A stretch of DNA of 64,000 nucleotides from Fibrobacter sp. UWR3 (lineage in GTDB: Bacteria; Fibrobacterota; Fibrobacteria; Fibrobacterales; Fibrobacteraceae): positions 372,001-436,000 of the forward strand of contig NZ_FRCW01000002.1 in the NCBI RefSeq assembly GCF_900143055.1. The letters are read 5' to 3'. The translations under genes and the position numbers were made by a program. Under the pieces are notes generated by a model. It made no database searches. It was given only the letters and a program-made list of their open reading frames with translations, and was not told the origin of the DNA. Positions 7,788-15,526 of this stretch are shown one piece after another. Each line of letters opens with the position of its first letter. Position 1 is the first letter of the stretch.

Positions 7788-9074
7788 TTAGATGGCGTTC
7801 AGTGCCTGGTCGAGGTCGTTGATGATGTCCTCGTAGTGTTCCGTACCGATGGAGAGGCGGATTGTGGCGGGGCTGATGCCCGCGGCGGCGAGTTCTTCCG
7901 GAGTGAGCTCGGAGTGAGTCGTCGTGTAGGGGTGCACCACCAGGCTCTTCACGTCGGCGACGTTCGCGAGCAGGCTGAAAATCTTGAGGCTGTCGATGAA
8001 CTTGAACGCTTCGGCCTGGCCACCCTTCACGTCGAACGTGAAGATGGAGCCGCCACCGTTCGGGAAGTAGCGTTCGTAGAGCTTGTGGTCCGGATGGTCG
8101 GCAAAGCTCGGGTGGTTGACTTTCGCGACCTTCGGGTGCTTCACGAGGAACTCGAGAACCTTCTTGGTGTTTTCCACGTGGCGGTCGAGGCGGAGCGAAA
8201 GCGTTTCCGTGCCCTGCAACAGAAGGAACGCATTGAACGGAGAAATCGCGGCACCTTCGTCACGCAGGAGAATGGCGCGGATGTAGACGATGTAGGCAGC
8301 GGCGCCGGCAGCGGCCGTGAAAGGCACGCCGTAGCTAGGGTTCGTCTCGGTAAACTGCGGGAACTTGCCGCTGGCAGCCCAGTCGAACTTGCCACCGTCA
8401 ACGATGACACCGCCGAGAGTCGTGCCGTGACCGCCGATGAACTTCGTGGCAGAATGGATCACGATGTCGGCGCCATGTTCCAGCGGGCGAATCAAATAAG
8501 GCGTACCGAAGGTATTGTCGATGAGCACCGGAATCCCCCGCTTGTGGGCAATTTCAGAAATCGCCTCGATATCCGGGATATCGGAATGCGGGTTGCCGAG
8601 CGTCTCGATGAGCACGAGCTTCGTGTTTTCCTTGATGGAAGATTCGACTTCCTTCAGGTCGCGGGTATTCACGAAGGTCGTCTCGATGCCGAACGGACGG
8701 AGCGTATGTTCCAGGAGGTTGTAGGTACCGCCGTAAATGGTGCGCTGGGCAACCACGTGGTCACCCTTGCGGGCGAGAGCCGTGATGGCGTAAGTGAGGG
8801 CTGCTGCGCCAGAAGCGACGGCAAGGCCAGCGATACCGCCTTCGAGGGCAGCGATGCGCTTTTCAAAGACATCCTGAGTGGTGTTGGTGAGGCGGCCGTA
8901 AATGTTGCCCGCATCCTTCAGGTGGAAACGGTCAGAGGCGTGCTGAGCGTTATGGAAAACGTAGGAGGTGGTCTGGTATATAGGGACTGCGCGGGAATCG
9001 GTTGCGGGGTCTGCCTGTTCCTGGCCAACATGGAGCTGAAGAGTTTCGAAGTGGAGCTTGTTCTGAGTAGTCAT
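7788..9074 (-). CDS. metY: O-acetylhomoserine sulfhydrylase (Cys/Met metabolism PLP enzyme)
   Basis: A 428-residue fold-type I PLP enzyme. The PLP lysine is K211 in HSATKFIGGHG and the cofactor Asp is in LIDNTFGTPYL. The length, the N-terminal ETLQLHVGQEQADPATDSRAVP and the DRFHL segment match O-acetylhomoserine aminocarboxypropyltransferase (direct sulfhydrylation to homocysteine) better than cystathionine gamma-synthase. The start is set at MTTQNKLHFE because AAAAGGAATTTTATAC lies directly before it; an in-frame start at 9104 would run through that ribosome site. It lies upstream of cysK, so sulfide is routed to both cysteine and homocysteine in one locus. Confidence 0.9.
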   Translation of the reverse strand: MTTQNKLHFETLQLHVGQEQADPATDSRAVPIYQTTSYVFHNAQHASDRFHLKDAGNIYGRLTNTTQDVFEKRIAALEGGIAGLAVASGAAALTYAITALARKGDHVVAQRTIYGGTYNLLEHTLRPFGIETTFVNTRDLKEVESSIKENTKLVLIETLGNPHSDIPDIEAISEIAHKRGIPVLIDNTFGTPYLIRPLEHGADIVIHSATKFIGGHGTTLGGVIVDGGKFDWAASGKFPQFTETNPSYGVPFTAAAGAAAYIVYIRAILLRDEGAAISPFNAFLLLQGTETLSLRLDRHVENTKKVLEFLVKHPKVAKVNHPSFADHPDHKLYERYFPNGGGSIFTFDVKGGQAEAFKFIDSLKIFSLLANVADVKSLVVHPYTTTHSELTPEELAAAGISPATIRLSIGTEHYEDIINDLDQALNAI

Positions 9075-9303
9075 GTATAAAATTCCTTTTTTCTGTTTTG
9101 CCATCCCCGTGCGGGATGCTTGTTAAATAGTGCCCCTTTATTTCAAGCCGGGGCCCAGCCTGGCGGATTTAAGCTCCGCGAGCCTCACTTAGGGTACACA
9201 TTCGATATTTCATAAGCTATCCTGCCTTCGCGACTCTATCGCCTTGCTGTTTCTAGGTTTTAAAGTTTCTGGGCGGCATTTCCGCCCGACGGAGAGTAAA
9301 TTA
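9075..9303 (-). promoter_or_regulatory. Long structured 5' leader of metY
   Basis: About 220 nt precede metY. On the minus strand, just after a candidate promoter, comes a perfect GGGCGG-AAATG-CCGCCC hairpin (9271-9287). Further on are a GCGGA/TCCGC hairpin, a GCCCC/GGGGC stem, TTTAACAAG and the CATCCC/GGGATG hairpin beside the ribosome site. Elements AGTGAGGCT, GGGCC and CGGCTTGAA resemble pieces of the cysK leader. A riboregulator is possible; none of the known SAM-I or SAM-II core motifs is recognised. Confidence 0.45.
9102..9118. repeat. CATCCCC hairpin before the metY ribosome site
   Basis: CATCCC (9102-9107) pairs with GGGATG (9113-9118) around a CGTGC loop. It is a shorter relative of the GATCCCCGC palindromes elsewhere in the window. 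Confidence 0.5.
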
Positions 9304-9326
9304 GAACCATTTCCCCACCTTTTCAA
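9298..9326 (-). promoter_or_regulatory. Candidate promoter of metY
   Basis: On the minus strand TTGAAA (9326-9321) and TAATTT (9303-9298) are spaced by 17 bases, a good sigma70-type layout that would start a leader of about 215 nt. A second candidate (TTGTCT, 16 bases, TAAAAT) lies further upstream. Confidence 0.45.
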
Positions 9327-9420
9327 TAGGAAAATAAGCCGGCATATAAGAATTTTGCTTACATTTTTCTTACTAATAGATTTTACCTATAACTGTTTAT
9401 AAGACAAAGGAGGTGAACAT

Positions 9421-9447
9421 AAAAAAAGGAGGGTTGCACCCTCCTTA
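9421..9447 (-). terminator. Rho-independent terminator of the Rrf2 regulator gene
   Basis: A perfect 9-bp stem AAGGAGGGT-TGC-ACCCTCCTT, read on the minus strand, is followed by seven T. It starts 16 bases after the regulator stop and separates it from metY. Confidence 0.9.
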
Positions 9448-9462
9448 AATACTTGGCTTAGC

Positions 9463-9921
9463 CTACAGTCCGCAGTTCCAGGACTTTCCTGCAGGCACCT
9501 TCCCCTTGGCTTCGGGAGTATTGCGCAGGAACTGGTCGAGCTTGACGCTATCCAGGTAATTCTTGATAAGGGAACTGAGCTCTTTCCATACCGGGAGCGT
9601 TGCGCAAATATCGGCGCGGTCGCAAGAATTCTTTTCGTCATCCAGGCACGCGACCGGCGCGACGGACGTTTCTACAAGCGAAAGGATTTGCCACACGCTA
9701 CATTCCGCAGGGTCGCAGTCAAGCTTGTAACCGCCCGCCTTTCCGCGGGCACCCGCCAGCAACTTGCCTCGCACCAGCGCACCCAAGATGCCTTCGAGAT
9801 ACTTTTCCGACAAGCCTTCCTTCTCGGCCAGTTCCTGCAACTTCACGTACTCGTCCTTGTCGTGCTGGGCAAGGTCGATCATCACGCGAAGAGCATATCT
9901 GCCTTTAGTAGAAATACGCAT
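9463..9921 (-). CDS. Rrf2-family transcriptional regulator
   Basis: A 152-residue winged-helix regulator. It begins MRISTKGRYALRVMIDLA, the family hallmark, with a recognition helix near LSEKYLEGILGALV and the wing GARGKAGGYKL. Three cysteines follow in CLDDEKNSCDRADIC (spacing 7 and 5), close to the IscR/RsrR-type cluster ligand set, so it may bind an Fe-S cluster or sense thiols. Family members control Fe-S biogenesis (IscR) or cysteine metabolism (CymR). Its position 23 bp after trpS and just before metY-cysK supports a sulfur-related role, but target sites were not identified. IscR versus CymR type cannot be settled here. Confidence 0.87.
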   Translation of the reverse strand: MRISTKGRYALRVMIDLAQHDKDEYVKLQELAEKEGLSEKYLEGILGALVRGKLLAGARGKAGGYKLDCDPAECSVWQILSLVETSVAPVACLDDEKNSCDRADICATLPVWKELSSLIKNYLDSVKLDQFLRNTPEAKGKVPAGKSWNCGL

Positions 9922-9944
9922 GTCTTTATCTCGAGCCGAACTTC

Positions 9945-10940
9945 CTAGTACGTGCCAAGCAGGCTACGGACCTTCTCCATCATGGCCTTGGACTTCACGC
10001 GGGCCTTCTCCTTGCCATACGCGAGAATCTTGTCGATTTCCTCGGTGTGGTTCAGCAGGTAGAAGTACTTTTCGCGGGCAGCACCCAAGTGTTCTTCGAG
10101 AACGTTCTGGAGTTCCTGCTTCGCATGTCCCCAGCCCATGCCACCGGCGCGGTAGCGGGCAGCGAGAGCCTCGGTCTGTTCCGGAGTCGCGAAGAGTTTG
10201 TACAACTTAAACACGTTGCAGGTATCGGGATCCTTCGGTTCCTCGATGCCCTGGGAGTTCGTCACAATCTTGCCAATCTTCTTCTTGAGGGCCTTGCTCT
10301 CGAGGAAGATGTCGATAACGTTGTCGTAAGACTTGCTCATCTTGCGGCCATCGAGACCCGGGATGATGCCGGTCGTTTCCTGGAACACCGGTTCAGGAAT
10401 GGTGAACACGTCCTGCCCAAAATGCTTGTTGAACTTGATGGCGATATCGCGGGCGAATTCCACGTGTTGTTTCTGGTCCTTGCCCACGGGCACGATGTCA
10501 GCGCTGAACATCAGGATGTCTGCATCCATCAGGCACGGGTAGCAGTAGAGGCCCATGTTCACGTTCGCATCCGGGTCCTCGCCGGCGGCTTCGTTCTTCG
10601 CGACCTTGTCCTTGTAGGCGTGGGCGCGGTTCATAAATCCCTTCGGCGTAAAGCAACTGAGTGCCCAGCTGAGTTCGAATATTTCGGGAATGTCGCTCTG
10701 CTTGTAGAACAGGCCCTCTTCGGGGTTGAGTCCCAGCGCAAGCCACGTCGCCGCAATCTTGTAGATGTTCGCGCGCATCTCGGCACCGTTCTGCACGGTG
10801 GTAAGGGCGTGGTAGTCGGCGATAAAGTAGACCGTATCGTAGGTCTTGGAAAGTTCAAGAGCGGGGCGGATGGCGCCCAGGTAGTTGCCTAAATGCGGCG
10901 TGCCGGTGGGCTTGATGCCCGTAAGGGAAATCTTTTTCAT
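9945..10940 (-). CDS. trpS: Tryptophanyl-tRNA synthetase
   Basis: Class I aminoacyl-tRNA synthetase of 331 residues, the normal bacterial TrpRS length. The HIGH-equivalent is TGTPHLGNYLG (residues 12-22), the LMDADILMFSADIVPVGKDQ segment binds tryptophan and ATP, and GRKMSKSYDN is the KMSKS loop. It charges tRNA-Trp in the cytoplasm. It is divergent from rnd over 70 bp and is followed 23 bp later by the Rrf2 gene, so the two may be cotranscribed. Confidence 0.97.
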   Translation of the reverse strand: MKKISLTGIKPTGTPHLGNYLGAIRPALELSKTYDTVYFIADYHALTTVQNGAEMRANIYKIAATWLALGLNPEEGLFYKQSDIPEIFELSWALSCFTPKGFMNRAHAYKDKVAKNEAAGEDPDANVNMGLYCYPCLMDADILMFSADIVPVGKDQKQHVEFARDIAIKFNKHFGQDVFTIPEPVFQETTGIIPGLDGRKMSKSYDNVIDIFLESKALKKKIGKIVTNSQGIEEPKDPDTCNVFKLYKLFATPEQTEALAARYRAGGMGWGHAKQELQNVLEEHLGAAREKYFYLLNHTEEIDKILAYGKEKARVKSKAMMEKVRSLLGTY

Positions 10941-11010
10941 GAGCGCAAATATAGCAAGATTTGCAGGACGGCCAAAATCTATACGTGTTATTTATTTAAA
11001 TTTATAGAAA

Positions 11011-12168
11011 ATGATGCAGAACGAAAAATACATACTTGTAGATAACGAAGAAAGTCTTGCAAACCTTGTTGCGGACCTCGAACTCTACGATATGGCGGCC
11101 GTCGATACCGAGGCCGATTCCATGCACCATTACCATGCAAGGCTCTGCCTCATCCAGATTACCATCGGCGAACACCACTATATCGTGGACCCTCTCTGCG
11201 GAGTCGACATTTCTCCCCTGTTTTCCACGAAGGCGATGCAGACCGTCATTTTCCACGGTGCGGACTACGACCTCCGCCTGCTCTGGCAAGCCTACCAGTA
11301 CTCCCCCAAGAGCATCTTCGACACGATGCTTGCCGCAAAGTTCCTGGGAGCGCAGCATCTCGGACTAGCCGACCTCGTGCGCGAGAACTTCGGCGACGAA
11401 CTGAAGAAAGAAAACCAGCGCGCCGACTGGACCATAAGGCCCCTGCCGCTCGAAATGTGCGAATACGCCATCCACGACACGTTCTACCTGCACGAACTGT
11501 GCGCCATCCTTTCAGAAAAGCTGATTGCGGCCGGGCGCATGGGCTGGCTCATGGAGCAGTGCAACGCCCTAATCGAGCACGCAAAGATGCCGAGCGAAAG
11601 GACCCGCGAGCAGTGGAGACTCACCGGTTCAAGCCTCTTCAACCCCTGCAGCCTGAATATTCTCAAGCATCTCTGGGAATGGCGCGAGACCCAGGCCGAA
11701 GCCATGGACCGCCCGCCCTACAAGGTAATGCCCGCAGAACTCATGCTCGCCATCGTGCGGGCAATGAACGCTCACTATCCCGAAATCAAGATCGAGAACC
11801 TGCCCAAGCTGCCCCGCAACTTCAGGGACGAACGTCTTGATTCGTTCAAGGCGATGCTCGAGAGCGCAGTCGCCACTCCGGAAAGCGAATGGCCCGAACG
11901 CCTGCCCAAGGCGCCTCCCCCGCCGGTCATCCCGCACTCGGAACTTCTCGCCGCCCTCAAGATATGGCGCGACGAGGAAGCCGCAAAACTCAAACTTGAC
12001 CCGTCCCTCCTTGCCAACAAGGGGCAACTCATCTGGCTCGCCGCTCCCGGCGACATGCCCTGGGAAGTACGCTACAACGAGGCGCACCTGATGGAATGGC
12101 AAAAGAAAATCTGGAACGGAATCCTCCGCGAAAAGCTCCCTTCTGCAAAACGTATCGGCGAGGACTAG
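11011..12168 (+). CDS. rnd: Ribonuclease D (DEDD 3'-5' exonuclease)
   Basis: A 385-residue 3'-5' exoribonuclease that trims tRNA precursors and other small RNAs. The DEDD motifs are visible: MAAVDTEADSMH (Exo I, D and E), VIFHGADYDLRLLW (Exo II), and ICEY-like YAIHDTFYLHEL (Exo III, Y and D). An HRDC-like C-terminal region follows (about 205-290), then a lysine- and proline-containing tail. Two ATG codons are adjacent (11011 and 11014). It is the first gene of a co-directional group with the cyclo-ligase gene, separated by one base. Confidence 0.9.
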   Translation: MMQNEKYILVDNEESLANLVADLELYDMAAVDTEADSMHHYHARLCLIQITIGEHHYIVDPLCGVDISPLFSTKAMQTVIFHGADYDLRLLWQAYQYSPKSIFDTMLAAKFLGAQHLGLADLVRENFGDELKKENQRADWTIRPLPLEMCEYAIHDTFYLHELCAILSEKLIAAGRMGWLMEQCNALIEHAKMPSERTREQWRLTGSSLFNPCSLNILKHLWEWRETQAEAMDRPPYKVMPAELMLAIVRAMNAHYPEIKIENLPKLPRNFRDERLDSFKAMLESAVATPESEWPERLPKAPPPPVIPHSELLAALKIWRDEEAAKLKLDPSLLANKGQLIWLAAPGDMPWEVRYNEAHLMEWQKKIWNGILREKLPSAKRIGED

Positions 12169-12169
12169 C

Positions 12170-12760
12170 ATGAACATGGTCACCGCCTTTGTCGCAATCA
12201 TCCTCGTGATGCTCGTATTCGGGAGCAGCCAGATTGTGGAACTCGTGCTCAAGAAGCGTCGCGAAAAACGGGGCGAAGACATCATCAGGGACCCGTGGAC
12301 GGAGATTCACGAAATTCCCGGTTACAGGAACTCAAGGAACATCGCCGCGTTCTACCCGCTCAAGGGCGAGGCAAACATCATGCCCATCCTCGAGGAACTC
12401 GCGCTCGAGGGCAGGCTCCTTCTCCCGCGATGCGAGGGAGAAGGCATCATGAATTTCTACAAGGTAAATAGCCTGCGCAAGGACCTCGCGAAAGGACACT
12501 TCGGAATCATGGAACCGCGCGAAGGGCTCGAAAAATTCGAAGGCGAAATCCCCATATTCCTCGTTCCGGGCACAAAGTTCAACTGGGACGGATGCCGCGT
12601 AGGGCACGGCAAGGGCTACTACGACAGGTTTCTCGCCAAGTACCCCAAGTCATACAAGGCGGGCATCGCCACCCCGGCACAGATATCGCAGGAGCCCCTC
12701 CCGCAAAAGGAAACCGACATCCGGATGGACGTGATTATCGCCTGCAAGGAACGGTACTAA
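12170..12760 (+). CDS. 5-formyltetrahydrofolate cyclo-ligase with an N-terminal membrane segment
   Basis: The enzyme converts 5-formyl-THF to 5,10-methenyl-THF using ATP. The family signatures are FLVPGTKFNWDGCRVGHGKGYYDRFL (about residues 125-150) and the C-terminal QEPLPQKETDIRMDVII. The middle part NIAAFYPLKGEANIMPILEEL also fits. The first 25 residues (VTAFVAIILVMLVFG) form a strongly hydrophobic helix followed by KKRREKR, which ordinary cyclo-ligases lack; it looks like a membrane anchor. An internal GTG near 12236 could give a soluble form, but the ATG at 12170 is one base from the rnd stop and is the natural coupled start. Confidence 0.85.
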   Translation: MNMVTAFVAIILVMLVFGSSQIVELVLKKRREKRGEDIIRDPWTEIHEIPGYRNSRNIAAFYPLKGEANIMPILEELALEGRLLLPRCEGEGIMNFYKVNSLRKDLAKGHFGIMEPREGLEKFEGEIPIFLVPGTKFNWDGCRVGHGKGYYDRFLAKYPKSYKAGIATPAQISQEPLPQKETDIRMDVIIACKERY

Positions 12761-12790
12761 AAAGCAAACACAACAAAACGGAGCATTTCA

Positions 12791-13705
12791 ATGGGTTTCA
12801 ACAATGACGGCAACCGTCGCGGTTTCAGCAGCGACCGCAGGCAAGAATTCGGATACGAGCGCCGGTTCGAAAAGAGGTTCGACAACCGTGGCGAGAAAAG
12901 TTTCGACAGGCGTCCGCCTGCAGAAAAAGTCGTCACCGCCATGGGCGATGCCGACGCCAAGCCCCAGGTCGCGGTCGGCGGCATCAAGGAAGTCACCGAC
13001 GTGCTTACCAAGGAACCACTGAAGGTCCACCGCGTGCTCTTCATGCACCAGTCCGGAAACCCGAAACTCTACGAACTGCAGAAACTCGCAAAGAAGGCGC
13101 ACGTTCACGTGCAGCAGGTCGACGGTAAAATCCTTGACAGCTACGCGCGCCCGAACCAGGGTGTAGTCGCCCTCATGAACGAGAAGGAACTTCTCGGCTG
13201 GCTCGACGTGCGCGAGGAACTGTTCGCCGCAAAGGAAAAGGGCGAGAAGAAACTCATCGCAGTCGCGACAAACATCGAGGACCCGCGCAACCTCGGGGCA
13301 TGCATCCGCAGTTGCCTCGCCCTCGGGGTCGACCTGTTCCTGATACCCGCGAAGGGAATGTGCGGGATTACCCCGAGCGTCGCCCGCACGTCTGCCGGCG
13401 CGCTCGAGAAGATGCGCGTATGCAGGCCCGACAACCTCGAGGCCGCCATCGGTGAACTCAAGATGGCCGGCTACCAGGTCGTAGGCCTTGACGCCGATAC
13501 CGAAACAAACCTCGCCGACTACAAGTTCGCAGACCAGGTCGTTATCGCCGTCGGCGGCGAAGACGTAGGCCTCCCGCCGTTCGTGAAAAAGCAATGCGAC
13601 GCCATCCTCCGCATCCCGATGATGCCCGAGGCCCATTCCTACAACGCGTCCGTGGCCCTCTCGCTCGGGCTATACGAATTCGCGAGACTCCGCATCAAGG
13701 CATAG
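12791..13705 (+). CDS. TrmH/SpoU-family RNA 2'-O-methyltransferase
   Basis: A 304-residue SPOUT methyltransferase. The three motifs are present: NIEDPRNLGACIRS (motif 1, catalytic Arg), VAVGGEDVGLP-like VIAVGGEDVGLPPFV (motif 2) and LRIPMMPEAHSYNASVALSLGLYE (motif 3 of the knotted SAM site). A substrate-binding N-terminal domain (HRVLFMHQSGNPKLYELQKLAKK...) precedes it, as in RlmB. The first 45 residues are Arg/Asn/Gly-rich and look like a basic RNA-binding tail. The target is likely 23S rRNA or tRNA; which one is unknown. It is 30 bp downstream of the cyclo-ligase. Confidence 0.9.
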   Translation: MGFNNDGNRRGFSSDRRQEFGYERRFEKRFDNRGEKSFDRRPPAEKVVTAMGDADAKPQVAVGGIKEVTDVLTKEPLKVHRVLFMHQSGNPKLYELQKLAKKAHVHVQQVDGKILDSYARPNQGVVALMNEKELLGWLDVREELFAAKEKGEKKLIAVATNIEDPRNLGACIRSCLALGVDLFLIPAKGMCGITPSVARTSAGALEKMRVCRPDNLEAAIGELKMAGYQVVGLDADTETNLADYKFADQVVIAVGGEDVGLPPFVKKQCDAILRIPMMPEAHSYNASVALSLGLYEFARLRIKA

Positions 13706-13764
13706 GGCCAACGCGCCGCCGGCAAAAAATTATCTTGAAACCATAGACAGCACAGAGGTCTCTT

Positions 13765-15507
13765 ATGGAAAGCGCAAGAAAAATCATCAACACGTTCCTC
13801 AAGACGAAGTACAGCCCGAACGAACTGAAGGGCGAACTCTTCAAGGTGGGCGAAGCCGCCAAGGAAGAGGGCTGGACCTTCATGGACGCGAGTTTCCAGC
13901 TTGGCGGAAAGGCCCGCGACGAAGGGCTTTCTCCGGACGAAGTTGAACAGATCCTCCGCCGCGCTTTCTCCTCCGAGAAGCGTTCCTCCGAACGCGAAGA
14001 AACCCCTGCCGCACCCGCAGCACCCGCTGCCGCTGCGCAGGCGGAACCTGCCGCCATGGCAGCCCCGGTAAAACCCGCGATAATATCGCCGCTTTCTACC
14101 GGCATGATTTCGATGGAGCAGATGCTTGCGCTCGGCCTCGACACGCAGTCCATGGAACTGTTGCAGAACTTCAAGATCGACCCCGAAGCGCTTTCCATCC
14201 CGTGGCCTGCAGCCGACTGGCGCAAGGACCTCGCGAAGCTCCTGGACATCGCCTTCGAGACCGACGAGACCATCGAGTTCAAGATTTCAGACACGCCGAA
14301 CGCGACGTCGGAACTCGTGTCGAACATCGTGGGCCGCGACGACGCCATCAAGAAGATAATGAAGAGCCTCGACAGCCAGGAAGGCGCGCTCATCTGCGTG
14401 AACGCGACCAAGGGCGGGGCCGACGCCGGCGACGAAAGCTGGCGCTACCGCTACGCCGTCATCGACAACCCGAAGATGTCCTTAGCCAAGCAGCTCGCCT
14501 ACTACAAGGCATTGAACCTCCCGTGCGCCGCCCTCGTGAACACAGGCGCAAACTCCGTGCAGGCGTGGGTAAAAATTGGCGCGAACGACCGCGAGGAATA
14601 CGACGAGCGCATTGACTTCCTGTTCAAGACGCTCGACTCCCAGGGATTCAAGGTGGACGCCTCCAACAGGAGCCCCACCATGATGGCCCGCATGCCGGGC
14701 GTGCTCCGTGGTGGCAAGCAGCAATACCTCATCGGCACCGAACAGGGCGCGAAGAACTTCAAGGAATGGAAGGAATGGGTCGAGTACTCCCTCGACGGCA
14801 AGCCGCTTATCGAACTTGCCAGCGACAGCGAGGAACCGCCGAAAAAGGACGCAAGCATTATCGAGAACATGCTGCGCGCAGGCGAATTCTTCCTGTTCCA
14901 GGCTCCGCCCAAGAGCGGAAAGTCGCTCGCCCTCATGGACATGGCGCTTTCCATCTGCTACGGCGAGGACTGGTTCGGCAATTCCACTTCTTCCAACGAC
15001 GTGCTGTTCATCAACTTCGAACTCACGAAGTCCGTATTCCTGAACCGCCTGCACCTGCTCGGCAACAAGCGCGGGCTCAACGCGAGCACCCCGAAGTTCG
15101 GCTTCCTGAACCTGCGCGGTACGGCTCTCTCCCCGCTCGAAACCGCACAGCTTATCGCAAAGAGAATCGAGGGCGCCAAGAAACTCGAGAATCACGACTA
15201 CCGCGTGGTGGTCATCGACCCGATATCCGCCGTGCTCCACAACCCGAAGTCCATGCGACTCACCGGCTCGCCGCACCAGATTCTGATGCAGATGGTCGAT
15301 ACCATCATCGCGCTTACCGGGTGTGCAGTCGTTACCGCATGCAATAACGACGAGTACCCGTATCTCGAATCCCGCGCCGACAGCGTCATATCGCTTTCAC
15401 CGGTGGAAGGCGGCCTGAACCTGTTCCAGATAAACGGCTCGTTCCGCAAATTCCCGAAGATGCTCTCACGCGAATGCTCGTGGATTTACCCGCGGTTCCT
15501 CGTATAG
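13765..15507 (+). CDS. Primase-like / RecA-like (RepA/AAA_25 type) ATPase
   Basis: A 580-residue protein in three parts. Residues 1-75 are helical, followed by an Ala/Pro linker (76-100). Residues 200-350 resemble archaeo-eukaryotic primase domains of RepA-like proteins (AALVNTGANSVQAWVKI, then ARMPGVLRGGKQQYL). The family SxH motif reads S-V-Q (Q266), and no DxD pair is obvious, so polymerase activity is doubtful. Residues 360-575 form a RecA-like ATPase with Walker A PPKSGKS (K386) and Walker B VVVIDPISAV. Plasmid and phage relatives unwind or load DNA. No plasmid or phage genes are nearby; neighbours are a TrmH methylase and a TrmA-like protein. The function is unknown. Confidence 0.7.
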   Translation: MESARKIINTFLKTKYSPNELKGELFKVGEAAKEEGWTFMDASFQLGGKARDEGLSPDEVEQILRRAFSSEKRSSEREETPAAPAAPAAAAQAEPAAMAAPVKPAIISPLSTGMISMEQMLALGLDTQSMELLQNFKIDPEALSIPWPAADWRKDLAKLLDIAFETDETIEFKISDTPNATSELVSNIVGRDDAIKKIMKSLDSQEGALICVNATKGGADAGDESWRYRYAVIDNPKMSLAKQLAYYKALNLPCAALVNTGANSVQAWVKIGANDREEYDERIDFLFKTLDSQGFKVDASNRSPTMMARMPGVLRGGKQQYLIGTEQGAKNFKEWKEWVEYSLDGKPLIELASDSEEPPKKDASIIENMLRAGEFFLFQAPPKSGKSLALMDMALSICYGEDWFGNSTSSNDVLFINFELTKSVFLNRLHLLGNKRGLNASTPKFGFLNLRGTALSPLETAQLIAKRIEGAKKLENHDYRVVVIDPISAVLHNPKSMRLTGSPHQILMQMVDTIIALTGCAVVTACNNDEYPYLESRADSVISLSPVEGGLNLFQINGSFRKFPKMLSRECSWIYPRFLV

Positions 15508-15526
15508 TTACAAAGAGTTCTAGCAA

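Noticed and set aside
9075-9303. SAM-I, SAM-II or T-box riboswitch before metY
   Set aside because: The core sequences of those classes (for example the SAM-I GGGA...GGCCC...UGA core or the T-box GGUGG-ACCGCG) were looked for and not found. Only 'structured leader' is claimed.
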